Shown here piece after piece: positions 25,360-35,219 of a DNA stretch of 64,000 nt; position 1 is the stretch's first letter, and each line of letters starts with the position of its first letter. The position numbers were made by a program, and so were the translations under genes. Origin of the DNA: Janthinobacterium sp. Marseille (GTDB taxonomy: Bacteria > Pseudomonadota > Gammaproteobacteria > Burkholderiales > Burkholderiaceae_D); contig NC_009659.1 of assembly GCF_000013625.1 (NCBI RefSeq), forward strand, positions 3,844,001 to 3,908,000. Direction: 5' to 3'. The notes beneath the pieces are model-generated. The model did not search any database and had not been told where the DNA came from. It was given only the letters and a program-made list of their open reading frames with translations.

Positions 25360-26531
25360 TGAAACCTCCGCGTCTTGCTCTGCGCCACGACCTCACCGGT
25401 AATCAGCTTTTCGCCTTCTTTCAGTCCTTCGAGCACTTGCACAGCCAACCTGTCATTCACACCGGCACGTACTTCACGCGCTTGCGGCTTGTCGTCACTG
25501 CCAAGGATACGGGCGGTATATACCTGCGGCTTTTGTTCCACCGGCTGCAAGGCACTCAAAGGTGCCACCAGCACATCACGTGCCGATGCAGTGATGAAGG
25601 AAACCTGCGCCGTCATTTGCGGCAATAGTTCGGCATCCTTGTTATCCACATCAAACAGCACTGTGTATTGCACTACCTTGCTGACAGGGGTCTGGTTCGG
25701 GCTGGACTGAGTAGCGGCAGCGACCGGCGGTGCCGGCAATACCTGACGCACTTCCCCGGTCCAGCGGCGACGATCACCTGCCAGTGTTGTGAAGTAAGCC
25801 GCCTGTCCTGCCTTGACACGACGGATGTCGGCTTCCGACACCGTGGTCCACACCGTCATCGCCGACAAGTCGGCAATGCGCATCAGGGTAGGCGTCTGGT
25901 AGGTTGCATTCAGCGTCTGCCCTTCTTTCGCATCGATACCAATCACGGTGCCGCCCATAGGCGCATAAATCCGGGTGTAGCCGAGACGCGCTTCATCCGC
26001 CTTCAGGCTGGATTGCGTTTGCACAATGCGGGCCTGGGTCTGTGCGATGCGGGCGACGGCTGCAGCGAGGTTTGCTTCCGCCGTCTGTACATCTTCCAGA
26101 CGGGTTGATTCATCCTTGTGCATCTGTTGCTGGCGGTCATGCTGCTGCGAGCTCAGGCGATGTTGCGCCCTTTGTTCCGCCAGCTGCGCCTGCAATTCAT
26201 TTTGCTGTGCGCGGCCGGCATCCACCGTCGCCTGCAACACGCTGGCATCAATCTCCGCCAGCAACTGGCCTTTCTTTACCACGTCGCCCGGCTGCACATG
26301 CAGCTTCAGGACCTGGCCGGAGACCTGCGCGCCGACTTCCACCGAACTCATCGGTTGCAAGGTACCGATCGCGGTCACCGTGGCTTCGATATTGCCGCGT
26401 GCCACCGGCGCGACTTCAAACTGTGCATCGCTGCGATTGCCGGACCACAGGCCGATCGCGGCCAATGCGGCCACCAGTACGACGAGGCCAATTGTTTTTT
26501 GCTTGCGGGTGAAGCTCTTGCGCGTATTCAT
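25353..26531 (-). CDS. macA: MacA-type periplasmic adaptor
   Basis: 392 residues. An N-terminal anchor ('[17 protein letters not shown]') is followed by a lipoyl half-motif ('[32 protein letters not shown]'), a long Gln/Ala-rich helical hairpin (about 85-175), the second lipoyl half ('[21 protein letters not shown]') and beta-barrel domains. This is the order of RND/MacA adaptor proteins. ATG at 26531 shares one base with the upstream DUF4198 stop (TAATG) and its stop overlaps macB, so translation is coupled throughout. It links MacB to the outer-membrane factor. Confidence 0.93.
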   Translation of the reverse strand: MNTRKSFTRKQKTIGLVVLVAALAAIGLWSGNRSDAQFEVAPVARGNIEATVTAIGTLQPMSSVEVGAQVSGQVLKLHVQPGDVVKKGQLLAEIDASVLQATVDAGRAQQNELQAQLAEQRAQHRLSSQQHDRQQQMHKDESTRLEDVQTAEANLAAAVARIAQTQARIVQTQSSLKADEARLGYTRIYAPMGGTVIGIDAKEGQTLNATYQTPTLMRIADLSAMTVWTTVSEADIRRVKAGQAAYFTTLAGDRRRWTGEVRQVLPAPPVAAATQSSPNQTPVSKVVQYTVLFDVDNKDAELLPQMTAQVSFITASARDVLVAPLSALQPVEQKPQVYTARILGSDDKPQAREVRAGVNDRLAVQVLEGLKEGEKLITGEVVAQSKTRRFQW

Positions 26532-27154
26532 TATTTCTTGACCTCAAACGTCAACGTCGCGGTATGGCGTACGTCATCATATTTTTTACCGTCCAGCGTG
26601 ACGGAACCGTTCACACGTGCAGTCACTTCCAACAAATAACGCGCGGGAAACGGCGTCGTCAGGGTGACGGTGCCGTCCTTCGCCGGTTTCAGCACGCGAT
26701 GCCAGCCTTCGGAAGTTTCGACATTTACCTGCGAAGCGGCCACCGTATTGCCTTTCCATACCAGCTTGAAGGTATTGCCGTTGGCTTCTGTCGGCACCAG
26801 TTCCAGGTCGTTCACCGCCTTGGTTTCACTGCGGCCGTTCTTCGCCTGGAAGTAATTCAACACGCCTTTGTCACTAATGCGCGTGGCTGCCAGGCGCAAG
26901 TCGCCGCCGGCAGGTGCTGCGATGTTCAGGCGCTCCGCCTCCGCCGAAAGGGGCAGGTCCTTGCCGTCTGCCATGAAGGCGCGCGCGGCGGTAATCGTTG
27001 TTGGCGCTACCTTGCCCGCTTCAAACTCGCCGACATACGCATGCGCAGTCCCGGCTGTGTCGCGTTCCAGCCAGACATAGTCGGCATGCGCGGCAGCACT
27101 GGTCAGGAAAAGGCTGGTAGCCAGCAAGGCGAAAGGAGAAAAGGAAATGCGCAT
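26531..27154 (-). CDS. DUF4198-family exported protein A, first in efflux operon
   Basis: 207 residues from ATG 27154, chosen for the ribosome site CGAGG four bases upstream and the clean signal peptide ('FALLATSLFLTSAAAHA'). The mature part begins 'DYVWLERDTAGTAHAYVGEF', matching the DUF4198 pattern, and ends in a beta-rich, immunoglobulin-like section. It is about as long as, and clearly related to, the neighbouring protein at 27308. DUF4198 proteins are periplasmic and often sit near metal-uptake genes. Its direct coupling to macA suggests it delivers or binds the exported ligand; this is inferred. Confidence 0.8.
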   Translation of the reverse strand: MRISFSPFALLATSLFLTSAAAHADYVWLERDTAGTAHAYVGEFEAGKVAPTTITAARAFMADGKDLPLSAEAERLNIAAPAGGDLRLAATRISDKGVLNYFQAKNGRSETKAVNDLELVPTEANGNTFKLVWKGNTVAASQVNVETSEGWHRVLKPAKDGTVTLTTPFPARYLLEVTARVNGSVTLDGKKYDDVRHTATLTFEVKK

Positions 27155-27192
27155 AAAACCTCGTGTATGAATTCTTTCCGAACATCGTCGGG

Positions 27193-27221
27193 GAAAAATG
27201 TCGTGAGCCACCTCACGACAT
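27193..27221 (-). terminator. Terminator between the two DUF4198 genes
   Basis: On the minus strand, ATGTCGTGAG (27221-27212) and CTCACGACAT (27207-27198) pair perfectly around four bases and run into a T-tract (27198-27194). It stands only about 40 bp before the ATG at 27154, leaving little room for a separate downstream promoter. Confidence 0.8.
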
Positions 27222-27261
27222 GGGTAAACATTATTCAGATGGGCAAGTTGCCGGTACAACG

Positions 27262-27290
27262 CGTGCGTTATCAGGTCGCGATAACGCACG
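27262..27290. repeat. 11-bp perfect inverted repeat between DUF4198 genes
   Basis: CGTGCGTTATC (27262-27272) and GATAACGCACG (27280-27290) flank a 7-base loop. It lies just past the stop of the gene ending at 27308, upstream of the terminator. It has no T-run, so it may be an RNA-stabilising hairpin, part of a two-hairpin attenuator or a regulator site. Confidence 0.6.
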
Positions 27291-27307
27291 TTGACAGCAA
27301 ATGACGC

Positions 27308-27952
27308 TTACTTGGCGACGAAACTCAGGGTCGTGGTGTACGACACTTTTTGCACTTTATCGCCGGCGACTTCGAGGTCACCCTTCAGTTCATGGCCGCT
27401 CATCAGGATGTAACGGCCCTTGCCCTGGACCGGCACCTTGATGCGGCCTTCTTTATCGGTGGTGAAAGCCTTGACCCATTTGTCCGGATTGATGACGCTG
27501 ACTTTTTTGCCTGCGACCGGTTCACCTTTGAAGGTCAACGTGAATACATCACCGTTTGCCTTCACTGGCACCAGTTCGAAATCCAGCGCTGCTGCGGTTT
27601 CGGTACGGCCGGCACGTGAATTGAAGACAGCCGCCTGCATTTGGCCATCCTTGTTCTTCCATGGCTTCCAGACCTGGTCAGCGATCAGGCGCACATCGCC
27701 GTTACCTGTTACTGCTGCTTCCAGATAATCATTAGTCGTTGTGAGTTTTGCCAGCTGCTTGCTGTCCTTGCCGAAGACCTGGGTAGTCGCCGCCAGTTTG
27801 GCAACGTCATCACCGTGATCGCGCTCGCCGTCAACATCACCTACATACACCTTGGCCGGACCCGAACCGTCGCGCTCTACCCATACCTGGTGGGCACTTG
27901 CCGCGATGGCAAACGATGACAGCAGCACGGTGGCGAGTGTTTTCTTGATCAT
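27308..27952 (-). CDS. DUF4198-family exported protein B
   Basis: 214 residues; AAAGGAG precedes the ATG at the ideal distance. A signal peptide ('TVLLSSFAIAASAH') leads to a mature protein starting 'HQVWVERDGSGPAKVYVGDV', paralogous to the protein at 26531-27154 with which it shares domain order and the closing beta-rich 'VSYTTTLSF' strand. It is probably periplasmic. The strong ribosome site suggests abundant synthesis. It lies between the siderophore receptor gene, behind that gene's terminator, and the efflux operon. A metal- or ligand-binding role is plausible but not shown. Confidence 0.8.
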   Translation of the reverse strand: MIKKTLATVLLSSFAIAASAHQVWVERDGSGPAKVYVGDVDGERDHGDDVAKLAATTQVFGKDSKQLAKLTTTNDYLEAAVTGNGDVRLIADQVWKPWKNKDGQMQAAVFNSRAGRTETAAALDFELVPVKANGDVFTLTFKGEPVAGKKVSVINPDKWVKAFTTDKEGRIKVPVQGKGRYILMSGHELKGDLEVAGDKVQKVSYTTTLSFVAK

Positions 27953-28193
27953 GTGAATCTCCTTTAGTTAAAAAAATGGAACAACTTTGCGAATAAATGA
28001 ATAAGCATCCCGACTCGGGAGTAGCTACTTTTCTTATGTCCTAAACAAACGCGCAAACCGGCCTGCCGCCGAAACCAGCAGCAAACCGGGTAGCCAAACA
28101 TGAAAAACCTGGAAAACGCATGAAACCTTGCATCAATAAGCCGTCTGTCAGGACGGGAAAAACATCGCCCTTACCTACTATGACCAACGAGAT

Positions 28194-28237
28194 CAAAAAA
28201 AGGGCCACCCGGCGTGCAATCCGGCATGCCGGGTGGC
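28194..28237 (-). terminator. Terminator after siderophore receptor 1
   Basis: On the minus strand GCCACCCGGC (28237-28228) pairs with GCCGGGTGGC (28213-28204), followed by CC and a run of seven T residues. It is about 30 bp beyond the receptor stop. The rest of 27953-28268 shows nothing further. Confidence 0.9.
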
Positions 28238-28268
28238 GCTTGCCGCATCCTGCAAAAGCACCAAAAAC

Positions 28269-30710
28269 CTAGAAGCGCATATCCAATCCCACCCGCATAT
28301 TGCGCGGTGCGCCGTAATACGAATTGCCGGTAGCGGTGTAATACGATTTATCGAAAGCGTTATAAAGATTGGCTGTCAGTGTCAATTGCTTGGAAATTTC
28401 ATAACGCGCCATCAAATCGACGACCGAATATGCTGCCTGCGTGAAGCGTACTTTGGCCGGTCCCTGGTTGTCGCTATAAATTTCACTCTGCCAGCGCACA
28501 CCGCCACCGACCGTCAAACCATCGCCAAAGCCCGCCAGGCGATAAGTCGTAAAGACCTTAAAGGTGTTTTGCGGGATATTGGTATTCAAGCGCAACTTGT
28601 TGCGATCCACGGTAATGCCGCGCGAGAAGCCGATAGAGCCCTGCCAGTTACGCGCCAGCTCCCCGCTCAACTCCGCTTCGAAACCACGCGTCGATGTCCC
28701 GGAAACTGCCCGGTATGCCTGTGAACCATCCGGTGCAAATACATTGGGAATAGAGACAGCGAGATTGTCTTGCTCGATTTTGTACAAGGCCATGCCAAGA
28801 TTCAGGCGCTTATCGAAAAATTCGGCCTTTGCGCCAATCTCGTAACTTTTCCCCAGCAAGGGATCGATATAGTCGCCACTCGCGGTCTTGTTATTTTGCG
28901 GTTTGAAGATATCGGTATAACTGGCGTATCCGGACCAGTTTTTATTGAAGTCATAAACCAGCCCTGCGTACGGCGTCACCTTGCCGTTCTCGTAACGGGC
29001 ATCCTTCACGGACGACTGGAGACGCTCCCAGCTCGTAATGCGGGAACCCAGGATCAGCGAAAGCGCATCAGTCGGTTTGAAGCGCACCGTTGAATATGCA
29101 CTGCTTACATTTTCTTCGTCGGTGTAATTGCCTTGTATCGCTTTATTGGGATTCAAGGGAGTGTTGCCATCCCATGTGTAAATATTCGGGATGGACAGCA
29201 AAGTCCAGTTGCCATATGTAGGCGCATCCACCCTGGTTCGCGCCACTGTCGCGCCAACAACCAAATCATGTTTGCGGCCCAGCAAATTGAATGGACCGCT
29301 TGCATAGAGGTCCAGGCTGTTTTGCGTTGGATTCCCCACCCAGCGGCTGGCATACAGGATGGTACCGGCACCACTTGCGCGATCAGGATTGCCACCGGTC
29401 GCATAGCCCAATAACTCATCGTAATTGCTCTTGCCCTGGCTCAGGGTCGCCTTCGCCATCCATTCATTGTCGAATTGGTGCTCAATGGACGCGAAGATGG
29501 CTTGATTGTGTCGTTTGGAGTAAGCCCATTCCGCCGCTGCGGAATCCGAGCGCGCCCAGATTGCGCGGGAACCGTCCGAGAAATACGCAGGCCGTGCACC
29601 GCGCGAATGACCGGTTGCATCATGGTTTTGCAGCGACACACCAAACGTCGCCAGCGTGGTCGGGCTGAGATCGGCCTCTACAATCCCGTACAGGATTTCC
29701 TTCTTTTCGTGCAGGCGGTCTATATAGGAATCATTTTCCTGATACGCCGCCACGACCCGACCCCTCAATGTCCCGGCTTCATTCAGCGGCGCGGAAAGAT
29801 CCGCCTCCGCACGGTAGTAGTTCCACGAGCCCGCCTCCACTTTTGCGGAAGCCTGGAATTGCGCTGTCGGCCGCTTGCGCATCAGGTTAATGGTTGCACT
29901 CGGTGAACCGACACCATTCATCAGGCCGGTCGCACCGCGCACCACCTCAACCCGGTCATAGATGGCCATGTCATTGGTTTGAAACAGCGAGTTGTAACCG
30001 GAAAAAACCTGGCCCACGCCATCGACCTGATAGTTTTCCACGGTAAAGCCGCGGGAATAAATCGGACTCGAATCGGAGCCGCCGTTACCGGATTGCGCCA
30101 TCACCAGGCCGGTGGTCTGCGTGACGACGTCGGATAACTGCGACAAGCCCTGGTCATCCATACGCTGGCGTGTAATGACGCTGACCGACTGCGGGGTTTC
30201 GCGGATGGATAAATTCAGACGTGTAGCGGTACTGGCAGAGCCGGTGGTGTATGAACCACTGCCTTCGGTCGTGGCACTTTGCACTGCCGTTACCTGCACC
30301 TCCGGCAAGGTCGAGCTTTCACGCGGTGCCGCAGCGCCGACCGCTGCTTTGCCCAAGGTATAAGTCCCGTCCACCCGTTGCACCAGTTCCAGCCCGCTGC
30401 CGGTCAGCAATCTGCTAATCGCGTCGCGTGCAGAGTAGGTGCCGGACAATGCCGGACTAAGCAGTCCTTCGGTCAGGGCCGGATCAAACGATAAGGCGAT
30501 ACCTGCCTGCGCGGAAAAGGTGGATAGGGTGCGGCCAAGCGGGCCGGGCGCAATGTTGTAATGGCGTGCAGCCACCGCATCCAGGGTATTGGCGGCAGCA
30601 TTGCTTGCAGGAATGAGGGTAGAAGCACTAAGGAGAGCCATACTGATAAGAGCAACCCTGACAGCGTGATTCAAACGGCGCTCAACCAAGCGCGGACTTG
30701 CGGAGGACAT
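28269..30710 (-). CDS. TonB-dependent siderophore receptor 1 with signalling domain
   Basis: 813 residues from ATG 30710 (AAGGA about ten bases upstream); an in-frame ATG at 30752 would add 14. After the signal peptide comes an STN signalling domain ('HYNIAPGPLGRTLSTFSAQAGIALSF'), then a plug domain ('SIRETPQSVSVITRQRMDDQ') and a 22-strand barrel ending in the usual terminal Phe ('GLDMRF'). The architecture is that of FpvA/FecA transducing receptors, which import a ferric siderophore and also signal through FecR to an ECF sigma factor. The cognate fecR and fecI genes are immediately upstream. The ligand is unknown. Confidence 0.92.
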   Translation of the reverse strand: MSSASPRLVERRLNHAVRVALISMALLSASTLIPASNAAANTLDAVAARHYNIAPGPLGRTLSTFSAQAGIALSFDPALTEGLLSPALSGTYSARDAISRLLTGSGLELVQRVDGTYTLGKAAVGAAAPRESSTLPEVQVTAVQSATTEGSGSYTTGSASTATRLNLSIRETPQSVSVITRQRMDDQGLSQLSDVVTQTTGLVMAQSGNGGSDSSPIYSRGFTVENYQVDGVGQVFSGYNSLFQTNDMAIYDRVEVVRGATGLMNGVGSPSATINLMRKRPTAQFQASAKVEAGSWNYYRAEADLSAPLNEAGTLRGRVVAAYQENDSYIDRLHEKKEILYGIVEADLSPTTLATFGVSLQNHDATGHSRGARPAYFSDGSRAIWARSDSAAAEWAYSKRHNQAIFASIEHQFDNEWMAKATLSQGKSNYDELLGYATGGNPDRASGAGTILYASRWVGNPTQNSLDLYASGPFNLLGRKHDLVVGATVARTRVDAPTYGNWTLLSIPNIYTWDGNTPLNPNKAIQGNYTDEENVSSAYSTVRFKPTDALSLILGSRITSWERLQSSVKDARYENGKVTPYAGLVYDFNKNWSGYASYTDIFKPQNNKTASGDYIDPLLGKSYEIGAKAEFFDKRLNLGMALYKIEQDNLAVSIPNVFAPDGSQAYRAVSGTSTRGFEAELSGELARNWQGSIGFSRGITVDRNKLRLNTNIPQNTFKVFTTYRLAGFGDGLTVGGGVRWQSEIYSDNQGPAKVRFTQAAYSVVDLMARYEISKQLTLTANLYNAFDKSYYTATGNSYYGAPRNMRVGLDMRF

Positions 30711-30810
30711 GAAATTGGATTCCTTTTCAACGAGGGAGAATGTGTTCTTCACTCTCTCTGCCAGTTGAAACGGAAAAAAGTATCATCCCCCTGCAAGAAA
30801 TTATTCGGAC

Positions 30811-31803
30811 TCAGCGCTCGACCAGCGTGATCCAGCGTCCACGCATGCGCGTCACTGCATCGACCGGATAGGTGGATACCAGCATGGCCAGCGCCTTGTC
30901 GGTATCACCGACCGGATAAGCGCCGGACACGCGTACACCAGCCACTGCCGGATCAACACGCACAATGCCGCTGCGATAACGACTCAGTTCAGCGGCGAAA
31001 TCCGCCAACCGCATTTTGTCGGCGACCAGCATGCCTCGCGCCCATGCAATCACTGCGTCGTCCGCACCGGCAACATCGGCGATCACATTGTCCGTAAAAG
31101 ACACTTGCTGTCCGGCCCGCAGTACTTGCTGCGCTCCGGTGCCGGTACGATCCGGCGTAATCCGCACCGCTCCTTCCAGTACGGCCAGGTGCGTCGTATC
31201 GCCATCCATGCGCACACTGAAACGCGTACCAAGGGCTTCCATCCGCCCCTGTATGGTATTGACGCTAAACGGTCGATACACTGCGGCAGCTTCATGCGCC
31301 GTCTGCACCAGGATTTCACCGCTGCGCAAACGGACATTGCGCTGTGTTGAACTAAAGCGCACATCGACGGCAGTGGCTGTATTCAAGGTCAGCTCGGTGT
31401 TATCAGCCAGGTGTATGACGCGTTGTTCGCCGACAGCGGTACAGTAATCTGCCATCCAGTCCTGCGCCTGAAAAACACTCCATATACCCCAGCTTGCCGG
31501 CGCAAGCGCCAGGATCGCCGCCAGCCTGGTAAGCGCTGCACGCCGTCCGGCATCCGGCGCACGATTCAGCGTCGGCATCGCCAGTGAAGGCGGCAAGGCA
31601 CCCAATTTATTCAGCAGCAATTGCGCACGCGCCCAGGCGCGCGCATGTTCCGGGCTGCTCTGGCTCCAGCGCTCACATGCGCGATGATCTTCCGCACGTG
31701 CACCTGCGCTGAGTTGCATCAGCCATTCCGCGGCTTCATCGAGGATGCGCGGATCTATCGCTTCCGGCCGGTGCGGCCTTGGCATGCCGCGCGCCTCAGC
31801 CAT
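30811..31803 (-). CDS. FecR-family anti-sigma regulator 1
   Basis: 330 residues. The N-terminal part has the DUF4880-like sigma-binding region ('ILDEAAEWLMQLSAGARAEDHRACERW'). One membrane span (about 93-110, 'LAAILALAPASWGIWSVF') follows, then the periplasmic FecR domain with 'IHLADNTELTLNTATAVDVRFS' and a C-terminal receptor-contact region. The ATG overlaps the sigma-factor stop by eight bases. It relays the ligand-bound state of receptor 1, encoded about 100 bp downstream, to the sigma factor. Confidence 0.9.
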   Translation of the reverse strand: MAEARGMPRPHRPEAIDPRILDEAAEWLMQLSAGARAEDHRACERWSQSSPEHARAWARAQLLLNKLGALPPSLAMPTLNRAPDAGRRAALTRLAAILALAPASWGIWSVFQAQDWMADYCTAVGEQRVIHLADNTELTLNTATAVDVRFSSTQRNVRLRSGEILVQTAHEAAAVYRPFSVNTIQGRMEALGTRFSVRMDGDTTHLAVLEGAVRITPDRTGTGAQQVLRAGQQVSFTDNVIADVAGADDAVIAWARGMLVADKMRLADFAAELSRYRSGIVRVDPAVAGVRVSGAYPVGDTDKALAMLVSTYPVDAVTRMRGRWITLVER

Positions 31804-32302
31804 GGAATTCCAGACAGTGCAGGAAGGCCTGCTTCATATAGCGTTTCACAGTGATGACAGAGACATCCATTTGCACCGCGATTTCTTCGTACTTCATGCC
31901 TTCAATCTGCGACAGCAGGAAGACGCGTTTGACCCTGGCTTGCAAGGCATCAAGCATCGCGTCGATTTCATACAGGGTCTCGAGGATGATGTAGCGCTGT
32001 TCGGCGGAAGGCGCTTGCGGCTCCGGCAACAATGCCAGCGCCTCCAGATAGGCACGTTCGAGTGCCTGGCGCTGATACCAGTTAATCACCAGGCCCTTGG
32101 CTACCGTCGTCAGATAGGCGCGTGGTTCCTGTATCGCCGAGAGATCACGCGAGCCGAGGATGCGGATAAAAGTATCCTGCGCCAGGTCTGCCGCATCAAA
32201 TGCATTGCCCAGCTTTTTGCATAGCCATCCCTGCAACCATCCGTGATGGTCGCCGTATAGCGTTGCAACTTCCTGGTGCATGGTGTGTTCTGGCGTAGGC
32301 AT
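31796..32302 (-). CDS. FecI-like ECF sigma factor 1
   Basis: 168 residues with sigma-70 regions 2 ('FDAADLAQDTFIRILGSR', 'AYLTTVAKGLVINWYQRQALE') and 4 ('VFLLSQIEGMKYEEIAVQMDVSVITVKRYM'). This is the FecI/iron-starvation subgroup. It should direct transcription of the receptor gene at 28269 once released or activated through FecR. A Fur-box-like site lies 43 bp before the start, so low iron would induce it. Confidence 0.92.
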   Translation of the reverse strand: MPTPEHTMHQEVATLYGDHHGWLQGWLCKKLGNAFDAADLAQDTFIRILGSRDLSAIQEPRAYLTTVAKGLVINWYQRQALERAYLEALALLPEPQAPSAEQRYIILETLYEIDAMLDALQARVKRVFLLSQIEGMKYEEIAVQMDVSVITVKRYMKQAFLHCLEFHG

Positions 32303-32344
32303 GAGCTTCCCTTATCCTGCCGACGGCCTTTGCCATCAAATGCA

Positions 32345-32363
32345 GATAAGAATCATTCTCAAT
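32345..32363. promoter_or_regulatory. Fur-box-like site before sigma factor 1
   Basis: GATAAGAATCATTCTCAAT resembles the 19-bp Fur consensus and includes the GAGAATGATT core on the minus strand. It lies in the leader of the sigma factor 1 gene. Confidence 0.7.
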
Positions 32364-32436
32364 TGTATATGCCTAAAACCCTTGATGTAAACAGGGAATA
32401 TGGCCTGTCGTCGATATACGACATGCTTATGCAGTT

Positions 32437-34068
32437 TTACTCGTCGCTATTCTCGGCCTGTAACCTGCGCCATAAGGTAGTACGGCTGATCCCAAGGTAA
32501 TTCGCCGCCGCTTCGCGATTGCCATGATGGCGCAACAATACTTGTTGCAGGGTTTCAGCTTCCACCGGCGGCTCGTGCGAAACCGCGGCATCCCGGGCGA
32601 TGACGCCACTCAACTCCGGCGCAATACTTTTCAGGAAAGCCGGCGTCAATGCCTGCAGTGGTGCGGCAGCCAAAAACAAGGCGAGGCGCTCCATCAGGTT
32701 GCGCAACTCGCGCACATTCCCCGGCCAGCGATAGGCGAGCAGCAAAGGCAGGCAAGTTAGCAACTCTGCCTGCAAATTGGCGGGTGGCCGGACGTCGAGC
32801 GAGGCCAATGCATTTTTCAAATACCATTCGGCGAGCGCAGCCACATCTTCCTGGCGTTCACGCAAGGGTGGCAAGCTCAAACGCAATACGCTCAGCCGGT
32901 AAAACAAATCCGCGCGGAAGCGCCCTTCCCGCACGCGCGCATCCAGATCGCAATGGGTCGCACTGATGATGCGGACACTGACCGGTATTGGCCGAGTGCC
33001 GCCGACACGCACCACTTCGCGCTCTTCCAGTACACGCAGCAAGCGCGTTTGCAAAGACAAAGGCATCTCGCCGATTTCATCCAGGAATAAGGTACCGCGA
33101 TGCGCGGCTTCGAACAGGCCGGCACGTCCGCCACGCCGTGAGCCGGTAAATGCGCCCTCTTCATAGCCGAACAATTCGGATTCCAACAAGGACTCGGCCA
33201 GGGCGCCGCAATTGACCGCGACAAAAGGATGCCCGGCCTGCGTCTTGCCCTGCATCAGCGGATGGGCACGATGCATGGCCTGCGCCACCAGCTCCTTGCC
33301 GGTACCGGTTTCACCCTGGATCAATACCGTGGCAGCCGACTTCGCAAACAGCGTGATCGATTGCCGCACGCTTTCCATCGCGGCCGACTCACCGCGTAAA
33401 TCCTTGATGTGATGCTTGGCGCGCAAGGTATCCGCGACCGGGAAGCTGCGACCGCGTGTCGCTTCCAGTTGCGTCAGGCGCGCCAGTTCCAGTGCGTCTT
33501 CGAATGCCTGCCGTATCGAGGCGGATGAGTAAACGAAAATTCCGGTCAGACCAGCCTCTTCCGCCAGATCCGTGATCAGGCCCGCGCCGACGATAGCCTT
33601 GATACCGGCGGTTTTCAATTCATTGATTTGCGCCCGTGCATCTTCCTCCGTGACATAAGTACGCTGCGCAATATTGAGGCCGAAGGTGGTCTGGAACTCG
33701 GCCAGTGCCGGCATGGTTTCCTGGTAAGTGACCAGGCCGATGTCCGGTGTGATCTTGCGCGCCCGTGCCAATGCCTGCATCACATCAAAGCCGCTGGCTT
33801 TGGCAATGATGACGGGCACCGACAAACGGCTTTTCAAATAAGCGCCGTTCGAACCGGCCGCAATCACCGCATCACAACGTTCGGTCGCCAGCCGTTCGCG
33901 GATGTGGCGCACTGCATCTTCAAAGCCCAGGTGTATCGGCTCGATATCGGCCTGCTCATCGAATTCCAGTGTGATGTCACGGAACAGCTCGAATAAACGC
34001 GAAATCGAGACAGTCCAGATGACCGGCTTGTCGGCGTTGTCGCGGAACGGGGAGGATGGACGTTTCAT
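32437..34068 (-). CDS. prpR: PrpR, sigma-54-dependent regulator of propionate catabolism
   Basis: 543 residues. The PrpR N-terminal sensor domain (about 15-195; '[20 protein letters not shown]', '[17 protein letters not shown]') binds 2-methylcitrate in known members. The AAA+ domain has Walker A 'GETGTGKE' (near 250), the sigma-54-contact loop 'GAFTGS' (near 304) and '[13 protein letters not shown]'. A Fis-type helix-turn-helix ends the protein ('[20 protein letters not shown]'). It is divergent from prpBCD, and a perfect sigma-54 promoter lies between them, so it activates the methylcitrate genes in response to propionate. Confidence 0.95.
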   Translation of the reverse strand: MKRPSSPFRDNADKPVIWTVSISRLFELFRDITLEFDEQADIEPIHLGFEDAVRHIRERLATERCDAVIAAGSNGAYLKSRLSVPVIIAKASGFDVMQALARARKITPDIGLVTYQETMPALAEFQTTFGLNIAQRTYVTEEDARAQINELKTAGIKAIVGAGLITDLAEEAGLTGIFVYSSASIRQAFEDALELARLTQLEATRGRSFPVADTLRAKHHIKDLRGESAAMESVRQSITLFAKSAATVLIQGETGTGKELVAQAMHRAHPLMQGKTQAGHPFVAVNCGALAESLLESELFGYEEGAFTGSRRGGRAGLFEAAHRGTLFLDEIGEMPLSLQTRLLRVLEEREVVRVGGTRPIPVSVRIISATHCDLDARVREGRFRADLFYRLSVLRLSLPPLRERQEDVAALAEWYLKNALASLDVRPPANLQAELLTCLPLLLAYRWPGNVRELRNLMERLALFLAAAPLQALTPAFLKSIAPELSGVIARDAAVSHEPPVEAETLQQVLLRHHGNREAAANYLGISRTTLWRRLQAENSDE

Positions 34069-34101
34069 GTTTCACCAGAACGTTTCAAACGTTTCAAATG
34101 T
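34062..34101. promoter_or_regulatory. GTTTCA repeats, candidate PrpR upstream sites
   Basis: Four GTTTCA/GTTTCAC-type units occur in 40 bp overlapping the prpR start, two of them inside AACGTTTCAAACGTTTCAAA. They are 140-180 bp before the sigma-54 promoter, the usual distance for an enhancer-binding protein. The site assignment to PrpR is inferred. Confidence 0.6.
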
Positions 34102-34239
34102 AACACGGCTTTGGACTCATGCAGGTATTCCCGGGCGTTTCTGCAAAAAGCAGGAAGACGGCCTAAGCATTTGATTTTCAATGAATTCATTACGGAAATA
34201 CGCTAACCCTTGCTAGCGTCGACTTCCGCCACCCCGCCT

Positions 34240-34254
34240 TGGCACGCGCATTGC
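34240..34254 (+). promoter_or_regulatory. Sigma-54 promoter of prpBCD
   Basis: TGGCACGCGCATTGC matches the sigma-54 consensus TGGCAC-N5-TTGC exactly, with correct GG/GC spacing, 52 bp upstream of the prpB start. It agrees with PrpR being a sigma-54 activator. Confidence 0.92.
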
Positions 34255-34305
34255 CATTATGGAGAACAGGCACCTCCATGAAACACCTTGGCAAAGGGAT
34301 ATTCG

Positions 34306-35187
34306 ATGAGCAGTCAGTCTAAGAGCAGCAAGCAAGTGTTGCGTGACAAGGTGTATGCCCGGCGCGGCCTGCTGGTTCCGGGTGCCTTCAATGCGCTGTC
34401 AGCCCGCGTAATTGCCGACCTCGGTTTCGAGGCGCTGTATATCACCGGTGCCGGTGTGACCAATATGTACTTCGGTATGCCGGACCAGGGCTTCATCGGC
34501 TTGAATGAACTGGCCGACCATACCGCACGCATCCGCGATGCAGTCGATATCCCCATCATCGTCGATGCCGACACCGGCTTCGGCAACGCCCTGAATGTAC
34601 GCCACACCATACGCACGCTGGAACGCGCCGGTGCTGATGCAGTACAACTGGAAGACCAGATTTCCCCCAAACGTTGCGGCCACTTCAATGGCAAGGAAGT
34701 CATTTCCTGCGCCGAGATGGTCGGCAAAATCCACGCCGCCGTCGATGCCCGCAGCGATGCAGGCATGCTCATCATGGCGCGTACTGATGCGCGCAGCGTG
34801 CATGGTTTTGAAGATGCATTGGAACGTGCCGCGCGTTACAGCGAAGCCGGTGCCGACATCCTGTTTGTCGAAGCCACCGAAACCGCAGATGAAATCCGTC
34901 GCCTGCCGCAAGCACTCGATAAACCACAACTGGTCAACCTCGTCATCGGCGGCAAGACACCTATCTTCAGCGCCAATGAATTGGCCGGACTTGGCTACGG
35001 CATCGTGTTGTATGCAAACGCCGCCCTGCAAGGTGCGGTAGCGGGCATGCAAAAAGCGCTGACCGTCTTGCGTGACACGCATCGCCTCGATGAAGACCCA
35101 AGTCTGGTAAGCCCATTCAGCGAACGGCAGCGCCTGGTCAACAAACCATTCTTCGATCAATTGGAAAAGAAATACGCCGACAAGTAA
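34306..35187 (+). CDS. prpB: Methylisocitrate lyase
   Basis: 293 residues from ATG 34306 (AAGGGA upstream). The catalytic loop '[11 protein letters not shown]' places the active cysteine at about residue 124, and '[13 protein letters not shown]' and 'MIMARTDAR'-like sequence ('[14 protein letters not shown]') hold the metal ligands of the isocitrate-lyase superfamily. It splits 2-methylisocitrate into pyruvate and succinate, the last step of the methylcitrate cycle. It is the first gene of prpBCD, driven by the sigma-54 promoter. Confidence 0.96.
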   Translation: MSSQSKSSKQVLRDKVYARRGLLVPGAFNALSARVIADLGFEALYITGAGVTNMYFGMPDQGFIGLNELADHTARIRDAVDIPIIVDADTGFGNALNVRHTIRTLERAGADAVQLEDQISPKRCGHFNGKEVISCAEMVGKIHAAVDARSDAGMLIMARTDARSVHGFEDALERAARYSEAGADILFVEATETADEIRRLPQALDKPQLVNLVIGGKTPIFSANELAGLGYGIVLYANAALQGAVAGMQKALTVLRDTHRLDEDPSLVSPFSERQRLVNKPFFDQLEKKYADK

Positions 35188-35219
35188 ATCCGAATACAAC
35201 AATCCACCAGGAGACAGGT

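Noticed and set aside
26531..27289. Longer start (27289) for the DUF4198 gene in the efflux operon
   Set aside because: The longer frame would translate through the terminator hairpin and put 45 residues in front of a clean signal peptide; ATG 27154 has a ribosome site.
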